From positions 295,097 through 359,096 of the forward strand of contig NZ_KZ672983.1 of NCBI RefSeq assembly GCF_002970975.1: DNA of 64,000 nucleotides. The letters are read 5' to 3'. Of this stretch, positions 58,436 to 64,000 are shown piece by piece. Source of the stretch: Microbacterium halophytorum (lineage in GTDB: Bacteria; Actinomycetota; Actinomycetes; Actinomycetales; Microbacteriaceae). Below the pieces are notes generated by a model. The model had not been told where the DNA came from. It saw nothing but the letters and a program-made list of their open reading frames with translations, and ran no database searches. Position numbers and translations under genes: made by a program. Positions within the stretch are counted from its first letter, which is position 1; the number at the start of each line of letters is the position of its first letter.

Positions 58436-59539
58436 CTACTCTATCGCGACGACGTCCAGATCCTGCGGTGCGACGATGCGACCGGTGTATCCGGCCTCCT
58501 CCGCCGCCGGCGCGATCATGTCCATCCATTCCTCCGAGGAATGAACGACGGGGGCGTAGTGATTCAGGACGAGGGTCTTCGCGTCGGCCTGCTGCGCAAC
58601 CCGGGGGAGGTCCAGCACGCTCGAATGTGCCTCCTCCATATGGCTGACGAAGGCGTCCGCGGCTTCCGGCGGAAAGTTCTCCGCGATCTGAGCGATCGCC
58701 GCGTTGTCCTGGGCCTCGTGCACCAGGACGTCACAGCCCTGGGCGAGGTTGATCAGGTTCGCGTTCGGCGCCGCCGTATCGCCGGAGAAGACGACGACCT
58801 TCCCGCTGCTCTTGATCGTGAAGCGGTATGCGTAGGCGTCCTCCACCTCGTCTCCATGGAACACACGGGTGCAGTCGACAGACACGTTGTCGTCCTCCAT
58901 GACGGTCGTGACGACGTTCTCGGCCGTCGACACCGTGACGTCGGTGGCCTCGAGAACGGGTGCCTTCCCGAAAGCCCCGTCGGATTCGAACAGCCGGATG
59001 TCCTCGCCGTACATCTGCTGGAACCCGGTCGGCTTCTCCGTGGTCTTCGGCGGCCCCCAGAGCATCGCGGACTCCGGCAGACGATTCGGGTCCACCCAGC
59101 CATGCAGGATGAGCTCACCCAGTCCGGAAGTGTGGTCGAAATGAAGGTGCGTCAGGAAGACTCCGGCAAGATCGGCGAATGACAGGCCGGCGGCCAGCAG
59201 TTGCTCACTGGCGCCCGCACCGCAGTCGACCAGGTAGATCTTCTCGTTCACGACCAGTGCGACGGCGGGCTTGGACGCCTGTGCGTCCAGCACCGGGCCG
59301 CCGCCGACTCCCAGGAGGATGATCCGGTCGCCCTGCGGCTCATCTGCGGATGACCCGGCGGCGCCCGTCGTCGCTGACGCGACCGGTGTGTCGGGGGAGA
59401 GTGGTGCGCAAGCCGCGAGGACGGACGTCCCCGCGGCGAACAGACCACCCAGGACGAACGTCCGTCGGGTGGGTGCGGACAGGAGAGGCGTCATCGCCTC
59501 GGCCGCGCGATCGTTGGGCGGCTGGATACTCTTCGTCAC
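58436..59539 (-). CDS. secreted metallo-beta-lactamase-fold hydrolase (Tat lipoprotein)
   Basis: MBL-fold hydrolase. The metal motif THLHFDHTSGLGEL (HxHxDH) is near residue 138, with FSGDTAAPN and the terminal LNHYAPV supplying further ligands. The N-terminal PTRRTFVLGGLFAAGTSVLA followed by ACAP is a Tat-type signal with lipobox (LAAC), so the enzyme is probably exported folded and lipid-anchored. GTG 59539 or ATG 59494 may be the start; both keep the twin arginine. It follows the bicupin gene by 28 bases, suggesting a joint pathway. Substrate unknown, perhaps a lactone or ester product of the dioxygenase. Confidence 0.85.
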   Translation of the reverse strand: MTKSIQPPNDRAAEAMTPLLSAPTRRTFVLGGLFAAGTSVLAACAPLSPDTPVASATTGAAGSSADEPQGDRIILLGVGGGPVLDAQASKPAVALVVNEKIYLVDCGAGASEQLLAAGLSFADLAGVFLTHLHFDHTSGLGELILHGWVDPNRLPESAMLWGPPKTTEKPTGFQQMYGEDIRLFESDGAFGKAPVLEATDVTVSTAENVVTTVMEDDNVSVDCTRVFHGDEVEDAYAYRFTIKSSGKVVVFSGDTAAPNANLINLAQGCDVLVHEAQDNAAIAQIAENFPPEAADAFVSHMEEAHSSVLDLPRVAQQADAKTLVLNHYAPVVHSSEEWMDMIAPAAEEAGYTGRIVAPQDLDVVAIE

Positions 59540-59567
59540 GGTTCTCGTTCTTCTGTGTCCGGGACTC

Positions 59568-60635
59568 TCAGATGCCGGTGGCGCGCACGCGCTCGGGCGG
59601 CGGGCCGACGACGACGAGATCCAGGTCGGGATTGGCTTGGATTCCTGCGAGGACCTGACCGGGGTCGATGAGCCCCTCGGTGTAGACCGGATCCGTGGTC
59701 TCCGCGCCCGTGACGTCGAAGAACGGCTCGAACACATCCGAGGTGAGCACACCCAGCATCTGCGCGTTGTGCGACGCGATCGCGAAGCTGTGGACGGTGC
59801 CTGCCGGCGCGTGGAGGAAGTCTCCCTGCGTCAGCAGCAACTCCTCGCCGTTCACCCAGAGCCAGACGCGGCCGGACAGGCACAGGAAGTTCTCGGTGTG
59901 CTGCTGGTGGAAGTGCCGGATGATGTACGGCTGCTTGGTCGCCAAGGTCGTCACGGAGAAGTAACGGCGCCCCGTCGTGCGGCCGCGCGAGCTGTAGGCG
60001 TTGATGCTGTCCGGCCATGCGCGGCGGTCGCCCTCCAGGTGACGCAGGAAGTACGCCTCGGCACCCGCGGGAATGTGCGCATCCCACGTCGTGTCGTCAC
60101 TGGCGACGCGTTCGAGGTCGGTGTCGCTGATCGCCCCCGGCAGCACGAGGCCGGACCGTGTCGTCTTCGAACCGTCGCCGCGCAGGGAGTACACGTGGTG
60201 TTCGACCGGCTCACCTGCATCGAGCAGAGCATCCAACGCTCCGCCCGGTGCGGAGTAGAGGAACAGCTTCGTGAGATTCCCCAGCAACCGGAACGCCACG
60301 GGCACGCCGGCCGGGACATGCACCGAGTCGCCGGGCACCAGCACTCGGGACTCACCCGGGATCCAGAACTGGGCGCTGCCCTCGAACACGTAATAGGAGC
60401 GCTGATGCGCCGGCAGGCTGTGGAACGGGACATCCGTCCCCCGACCGCCGTGGATGAATGCGGCGTCGAACAGCCCACCGGTGTCCTGGCTGCGCGCGAC
60501 GACGTTCCACATCATCCCGGCCGTCTCGTATCGCGGCCCCTCCCCCGCGGCGATGTAGTACGGCACCGACTCACCGGGCAGTGCGTTGAGCACCGGGGCC
60601 AACCCCTGGATGTCCTCGATGTGGTTGGTCGTCAT
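59568..60635 (-). CDS. bicupin quercetin 2,3-dioxygenase family protein
   Basis: A 355-residue two-cupin protein. The first cupin has PFHSLPAHQRSYYVFEGSAQ and VPGDSVHVPAGVPVAF; the second has IRHFHQQHTENFLCLSGRVW (metal ligands H-x-H and Glu) and LTQGDFLHAPAGTVHSFAI. This is the arrangement of bacterial quercetinases, which open flavonols with release of CO. The first cupin keeps only part of the metal set. ATG 60635 is chosen because ggagag is 7 bases upstream; ATG 60650 has no site. First gene of the bicupin, hydrolase, lysR set. Confidence 0.85.
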   Translation of the reverse strand: MTTNHIEDIQGLAPVLNALPGESVPYYIAAGEGPRYETAGMMWNVVARSQDTGGLFDAAFIHGGRGTDVPFHSLPAHQRSYYVFEGSAQFWIPGESRVLVPGDSVHVPAGVPVAFRLLGNLTKLFLYSAPGGALDALLDAGEPVEHHVYSLRGDGSKTTRSGLVLPGAISDTDLERVASDDTTWDAHIPAGAEAYFLRHLEGDRRAWPDSINAYSSRGRTTGRRYFSVTTLATKQPYIIRHFHQQHTENFLCLSGRVWLWVNGEELLLTQGDFLHAPAGTVHSFAIASHNAQMLGVLTSDVFEPFFDVTGAETTDPVYTEGLIDPGQVLAGIQANPDLDLVVVGPPPERVRATGI

Positions 60636-60660
60636 ATCACTACTCTCCATTGCGTGCGGT

Positions 60661-60697
60661 CGCCAGTGCTGGCGTGATTGCGTGTCATGGGTGTCAA
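60661..60697 (-). promoter_or_regulatory. promoter region of the bicupin operon
   Basis: A consensus -35 word TTGACA (minus strand, 60697-60692) lies 57 bases before the ATG, and a perfect palindrome CGCCAG-TG-CTGGCG is at 60661-60674 just downstream. The palindrome would overlap the -10 position, as expected for an operator. No good -10 hexamer is seen. Confidence 0.45.
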
Positions 60698-60871
60698 CGG
60701 CCGCGGCTCGAGGAACGTGGTTCAGTCACGCGGCGGAGCGAGGGCTTCGATGAAGCCGCGCCCGCCTGTGGCCAGACCCCTCGGGTACGCGGGGCGATAC
60801 GTCTCGTGTCAGCAACCGTCCGCTCCCCGTTCATCTCGGAATCGCACGAGCAACGGCGCATCGGCGAAGAG

Positions 60872-61033
60872 ATGAACATCTGCGGTCACGAATTCGACCA
60901 TATGGTGTGCCCCGCCTGCACTCCAGCGGAAGAATCCGGCTCTGCATCCGGAAAGTCCGAACGGCTACGACGATGCTCGACGACACAGGCTTCCGATGGA
61001 CGCCCCTGCCGCTGGCACACTGGCCCCCTGTAA
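60872..61033 (+). CDS. possible small Cys-rich protein
   Basis: A 53-codon frame beginning MNICGHEFDHMVCPACTP, with a zinc-ribbon-like C-x(8)-C-x2-C spacing, and gaagag just before the ATG. The remainder is unremarkable. It ends next to the first HhH-GPD fragment. I give it low confidence; the stretch 60700-61033 otherwise shows nothing. Confidence 0.3.
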   Translation: MNICGHEFDHMVCPACTPAEESGSASGKSERLRRCSTTQASDGRPCRWHTGPL

Positions 61034-61036
61034 GAA

Positions 61037-61124
61037 CTCCACATCACCGCCGACCCCGCCGCCGACGCGCTGCTGAGCGACAACCCGCTCGCGCTCCTCA
61101 TCGGCATGCTCCTCGACCAGCAGG
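61037..61124 (+). pseudogene. truncated 5' fragment of HhH-GPD glycosylase gene, copy 1
   Basis: Encodes LHITADPAADALLSDNPLAL and on to LLDQQ, 23 of 29 residues identical to the start of the intact gene at 63337. It lacks a start codon and the homology ends at ctcgaccagcagg (61112-61124), after which unrelated sequence begins. Confidence 0.85.
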
Positions 61125-61157
61125 CGTGCTGGCCACGCACAGCGCACCAGGCACGCA

Positions 61158-61187
61158 GTGACGCACGTCTTGTACAAGTTGTATGAT
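61158..61187 (+). promoter_or_regulatory. promoter and operator of the antitoxin gene
   Basis: -10 TATGAT at 61182-61187 with a weak -35 GTGACG 18 bases upstream. A perfect palindrome CTTGTACAAG (61169-61178) sits between them, fitting self-repression by a Phd/YefM protein. With only 6 bases from -10 to ATG, the mRNA is probably leaderless. Confidence 0.6.
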
Positions 61188-61193
61188 TGGAGC

Positions 61194-61448
61194 ATGGCTT
61201 CGATCACCCTTTCCGAGTTCCGGGCGCGGCAGAGCGACTACATCGCTGCGGCTCAACGCGAGCCTGTCGAGATCACGTCGCGCGGCGTCGGTCGGCGAGC
61301 AGTTGTCGTGTCACCGGACTTCTTCGACCGGGCTCTCGAAGCTCTGGAGGATCAGGAGGACATCCGCGCCGCCAGGGCCGCGCGCAATGAATCCGAACCT
61401 CGCGCGCCTCACACAGATGTGATGGCCGAGTTCGGTCTGCAGCCATAG
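61194..61448 (+). CDS. Phd/YefM family antitoxin
   Basis: An 84-residue DNA-binding antitoxin. The N-terminus SITLSEFRARQSDYIAAAQR and EITSRGVGRRAVVVSPDFFD match the Phd/YefM fold; the C-terminal half is charged and disordered, the toxin-wrapping part. The ATG is very close to a -10 box. Its toxin gene 4 bases downstream is frameshifted, so the antitoxin may now act alone as a DNA-binding protein or against other RelE toxins. Confidence 0.87.
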   Translation: MASITLSEFRARQSDYIAAAQREPVEITSRGVGRRAVVVSPDFFDRALEALEDQEDIRAARAARNESEPRAPHTDVMAEFGLQP

Positions 61449-61451
61449 CCC

Positions 61452-61708
61452 GTGCAGTACGAAATCACCTACGCGCAGTCAGCACTCAAGCACTGCGAAA
61501 ACTCGACCGTGGGATCGCCCGCCGCATCGTGACCGCTGTCGACGCTCTCGCCAGCGATCCGAGACCTCACGGTTGCACACAGATCAAAGGCGGTCGCGGC
61601 GAGCTGCGAGTTCGCGTCGGAGACTACCGCGTCATCTACGACGTCAATGATGGCGAGGTTGTGATCCTCGTGCTGGCGATCGGCCACCGCCGCGAGATCT
61701 ACCGCTGA
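61452..61708 (+). pseudogene. RelE/ParE-type toxin gene, frameshifted
   Basis: Starts GTG with QYEITYAQSALK, then after ctcaag a single base appears missing; in the next frame the rest reads LRKLDRGIARRIVTAVDALA, then QIKGGRGELRVRVGDYRVIY and LAIGHRREIYR to the stop at 61708. Both parts are plainly RelE. As given, translation stops after about 26 codons. Either a real inactivation or a base-call error. Confidence 0.85.
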
Positions 61709-61736
61709 ATCTCCGCCCCGAAGGACACAGCTCAGG

Positions 61737-62483
61737 ATGCAGGAACACATCCTCTCAGGCGGGAACGCCACCGGCCGCGTCGTGCGCGTCGGAGAGACCG
61801 TGCGCAAGCCATGGACTGCCGCCACGCCCAGCGTAACGGCAGTCGTTCGGGCCGTTCGTGCGGCTGGTGTGGACACTCCCGAACCTCTCGGCCAAGACGA
61901 AGACGGGCGCTCTGTTCAAGAGTTCGTTCATGGTACGAGTGCGATGGATCTCGACCGTATGACCCGCGACGATCTGATGCGCGTCGGGTCGATCGTGCGC
62001 GCGATCCACGATGCGAGCGCGGCATTCATAGCGCCGGAGAATGCGACGTGGGAAAGTGCCATACCTGCGCCGGGGGGTGAGCTTGTGTGCCACAACGACC
62101 TCGCACCGTGGAACCTCATCATGGGCGAGCGATGGGTCTTCATCGATTGGGATGCGGCAGCACCGAGCACACGCCTCTGGGACTTGGCCTACGCGGCGCA
62201 GGCCTTCACGCTGAATGATCCGAGTCAGTCGCCGCGTGCCGCAGCTCGCAATCTCGCCGCGTTCGTCGATGGCTACCGCGCGGACGAGGCAACTCGAACA
62301 GCGCTGCCGGCAGAGATGGGTCGACGAGCAGCTGCAATGCACACTTTATTGAAGAATGCTGCCTTGACCGGACGGGAACCATGGGCATCTCTACACGTCA
62401 ATGGTCACGGCGCGCACTGGGCGGAAGCAACACGGTACGTCGAGGCGCACCAGGACATCTGGCTGAACGCACTGGCAGATTGA
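61737..62483 (+). CDS. aminoglycoside phosphotransferase family protein
   Basis: A 248-residue kinase-fold protein. The catalytic loop is VCHNDLAPWNLIM (His-x-Asp-x4-Asn, residues about 118-130) and the metal loop WVFIDWDAAAPSTRLWDLAY. This is the canonical APH form, unlike the Gln-type kinases at 6.9-9.1 kb. Substrate could be an antibiotic or a metabolite. Cargo of the first HhH-GPD cassette, same orientation as everything around it, with a more moderate GC content. Confidence 0.85.
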   Translation: MQEHILSGGNATGRVVRVGETVRKPWTAATPSVTAVVRAVRAAGVDTPEPLGQDEDGRSVQEFVHGTSAMDLDRMTRDDLMRVGSIVRAIHDASAAFIAPENATWESAIPAPGGELVCHNDLAPWNLIMGERWVFIDWDAAAPSTRLWDLAYAAQAFTLNDPSQSPRAAARNLAAFVDGYRADEATRTALPAEMGRRAAAMHTLLKNAALTGREPWASLHVNGHGAHWAEATRYVEAHQDIWLNALAD

Positions 62484-62489
62484 ACACAT

Positions 62490-62594
62490 GCCCGACCTTC
62501 ACATCACCGGAGACACCACCGCCGACGACCTGCTGACCGTGAACCCGCTCGCACTCCTCACAGGCAAGTTCCTCGACCAGCAGGCACGGTAACC
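62490..62594 (+). pseudogene. truncated 5' fragment of HhH-GPD glycosylase gene, copy 2
   Basis: An ATG-led reading frame of 34 residues, PDLHITGDTTADDLLTVNPL onward to FLDQQAR and a stop. 24 of 29 residues match the intact gene. Homology ends at ctcgaccagcagg (62574-62586), the same point as copy 1. It could still be translated as a short peptide. Confidence 0.87.
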
Positions 62595-62785
62595 ATGTGC
62601 ACCGCGGGGTGACCCGGAGCGGTGCCAATCGCGGGCCATATCGATCAGAGGCGCGCATCGATGCGCGTACGCGGGGCGGGGAGGAGAGCCACCTCACACC
62701 CTACGTGCGCACCCTTTGCGCGGAACCAAGGCAACTATGCCAATAGGCTGAAGTCTCCGCCGTTCGGCCCGAGAGGAGAGAAGTC
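62595..62785. other. 190-base gap after HhH fragment 2
   Basis: Contains a perfect 7-bp hairpin GCACCGC/GCGGTGC (62601-62627) soon after the break point, and gaggagagaa before the next GTG. No gene seen. Confidence 0.4.
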
Positions 62786-63208
62786 GTGGACGAGATGTCC
62801 GGCTGGGGAATTGCGTTCACCCTGTTCGTGGGTCTGCTGACGATCACATGGCTGATTCTGCTGATCCGAACACTGACCGAACTGATCGTACGGCCGATCG
62901 CGGCACTCGTCCGGCTCGGTGCGCTCGCCGGGTTCTACCTCGGATTCGGCTTGTTCGCAGCGCTCGTCATCATGTTCGACCAGGGAACGATCGACACATG
63001 GTGGTTCGACGGCGCGTGGATGCTCTACGGAGTGATTGTCATCGGATTCGGGCTGGGCGCTCTCTGCTGGCGATTGCGTGAACGGATGGACCGGCGACGG
63101 AGATACAAAGATGTCTCATCGCTGATCCGCGATGACGCGATCGCGGTGCACAGGACGATCGCGGAAGACGAACGCAAGCGAATGGGGCGCGGGCGAGCCG
63201 CGCAGTAA
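62786..63208 (+). CDS. hypothetical membrane protein, cassette cargo
   Basis: A 140-residue protein with three hydrophobic helices (IAFTLFVGLLTITWLILLIR, ALAGFYLGFGLFAALVIMF, AWMLYGVIVIGFGLGALCW) and a charged C-terminal 50 residues (RERMDRRRRYKDVSSLIRDD). I recognise no family. GTG start with a good gaggaga site 9-10 bases upstream. Sole gene of the second cassette. Composition is AT-richer than the core genes, consistent with transfer. Confidence 0.75.
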   Translation: MDEMSGWGIAFTLFVGLLTITWLILLIRTLTELIVRPIAALVRLGALAGFYLGFGLFAALVIMFDQGTIDTWWFDGAWMLYGVIVIGFGLGALCWRLRERMDRRRRYKDVSSLIRDDAIAVHRTIAEDERKRMGRGRAAQ

Positions 63209-63336
63209 TCACGGGGCCTCGCCCGAAGTCGCCCTCTGGGATGAACATCACATCCGAGCGGTGACACACCATGCGGGGCGCCAAATCGCACACCGCACTG
63301 CTCGCGCCACCGCGAGGTGACCGCAAGAATGGAACC

Positions 63337-63912
63337 ATGGCCCTTCACATCACCGGAGACACCGCCGCCGATGACCTGCTCACGAACAACCCGCTGGCAC
63401 TTCTCGTCGGCATGCTGCTCGACCAGCAGGTCGCGATGGAGACCGCGTTCGCCGGGCCGCGCAAGCTCGTCGAGCGCATCGGCTCGGTCGACGCCGAGAC
63501 CATCGCCGGGTACGACCCCGATGCGTTCGTCGGGGCGTTCCGCGAGACCCCCGCTGTGCACCGCTTCCCCGGCTCGATGGCCGGCCGCGTGCAGACGCTG
63601 TGCCAGACGCTCGTCGACGAGTGGGGCGGCGACGCCGCCGCCCTGTGGACCGAGGGCGACCCCGACGGGCGCGAGGTCCTGAAGCGGCTGAAGGCGCTTC
63701 CGGGCTTCGGCGAGCAGAAGGCGAAGATCTTCCTCGCTCTGCTCGGCAAGCAGTACGGCTACGACGGCGCCGGATGGCGCGAGGCCTCCGCCCCGTACGG
63801 CGAGGAGGGGTCCTTCCGCTCGGTCGCCGACATCGTCAGCCCCGAGTCGCTCGCGAAGGTCCGCGAGGCGAAGAAGGCGATGAAGGCCGCCGCCAAGGCC
63901 GCGAAGGGCTGA
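63337..63912 (+). CDS. HhH-GPD family base-excision DNA repair protein (TIGR03252-like), intact copy
   Basis: A 191-residue DNA glycosylase-family protein. The N-terminus ALHITGDTAADDLLTNNPLA, LLDQQVAMETAFAGPRKL, AVHRFPGSMAGRVQTLCQTL and the helix-hairpin-helix LKRLKALPGFGEQKAKIFLA are characteristic; a Lys-rich tail (EAKKAMKAAAKAAKG) ends it. It probably contributes to base excision repair. ATG 63337. Two truncated copies of its first 90 bases lie upstream at 61.0 and 62.5 kb, implying that its 5' end has been replaced by insertions. Confidence 0.9.
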   Translation: MALHITGDTAADDLLTNNPLALLVGMLLDQQVAMETAFAGPRKLVERIGSVDAETIAGYDPDAFVGAFRETPAVHRFPGSMAGRVQTLCQTLVDEWGGDAAALWTEGDPDGREVLKRLKALPGFGEQKAKIFLALLGKQYGYDGAGWREASAPYGEEGSFRSVADIVSPESLAKVREAKKAMKAAAKAAKG

Positions 63913-64000
63913 ACCGGCTCCCGAATGCGGCGTGGGGGCCCCCCCGCGGGTCCGCCGCCGGGCCCCCCCCCCAGAGCGCGGCGAAGGGCGCCGCGCGGCT
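63913..64000. other. GC homopolymer-rich end of window
   Basis: Runs such as ggggg, ccccccc and a ten-C run appear after the glycosylase stop. They could form a terminator stem, but may be low-quality sequence. No gene. Confidence 0.4.

Noticed and set aside
61737..62483. Antibiotic resistance gene
   Set aside because: The APH fold is clear, but the sequence does not match a drug-specific enzyme I can recognise; resistance would be a guess.
1..64000. tRNA or rRNA genes
   Set aside because: I looked through the intergenic gaps for T-loop words and cloverleaf stems and found none; a dedicated covariance-model search could confirm this.

Overview
The window is high-GC actinobacterial chromosome. 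The dense 'catccgg' words, frequent GTG starts, ATGA/GTGA gene overlaps, an actinobacterial heme gene set including HemQ, coenzyme F420 genes and UPF0126/YitT/holin-III small proteins point to Microbacteriaceae (Microbacterium-like). This placement is inference from gene content, not a phylogeny. I saw no rRNA, tRNA, CRISPR array, transposase or integrase.

Layout. 1-6.2 kb: end of a carbohydrate ABC importer (permease), a secreted-type beta-helix glycosidase and a GH35 beta-galactosidase, then an LLM oxidoreductase. 6.4-16.1 kb: a tightly overlapping minus-strand operon (three glycosyltransferases, an ABC exporter, two maltokinase-like kinases, a membrane protein with a poly-Asp tail) divergent from a UDP-sugar 6-dehydrogenase; probably glycoconjugate synthesis and export. 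16.1-20.5 kb: hydroxyisobutyryl-CoA hydrolase, an ABC ATPase with a 530-residue acidic disordered tail, small membrane and PH-like proteins. 20.6-24.4 kb: methylcitrate cycle prpD-prpB-prpC. 24.5-32.1 kb: F420 region (FbiC, Baeyer-Villiger-like monooxygenase, F420 LLM dehydrogenase, CofC, Ddn-like reductase). 32.2-40.9 kb: assorted membrane, PhzF, LLM, HemL, methyltransferase and small genes. 41-46.8 kb: one-carbon module (Fhs, GcvT-like, dimethylglycine dehydrogenase-like). 47.3-57.4 kb: heme cluster hemB-D-C-Q, three small envelope genes, hemY, hemE, an AI-2E family permease, and divergent hemA. 57.5-60.6 kb: bicupin dioxygenase, metallo-hydrolase, LysR regulator. 60.9-64.0 kb: an accessory stretch in which two truncated copies of the 5' end of a HhH-GPD glycosylase gene alternate with small cargo cassettes ahead of the intact gene.

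Main points of interest. (1) At 61.0-63.9 kb the same 5' segment of the HhH-GPD gene occurs three times, each diverged, and homology stops at the same word (ctcgaccagcagg). This looks like successive insertions at a fixed site in the gene with the 5' end regenerated, in the manner of integrative elements that target the 5' end of a gene. (2) At least three families of 47-60 bp imperfect palindromes lie between genes, often in pairs; one 54-bp family is found twice inside cofC, both times in the same reading phase, adding 18 residues each time. (3) The CofH half of FbiC lacks all three radical-SAM cysteines although the CofG half keeps them. (4) Several enzymes (FbiC, the monooxygenase, CofC, HemY, the ABC ATPase) carry low-complexity insertions of about 60-530 residues that their families do not normally have.
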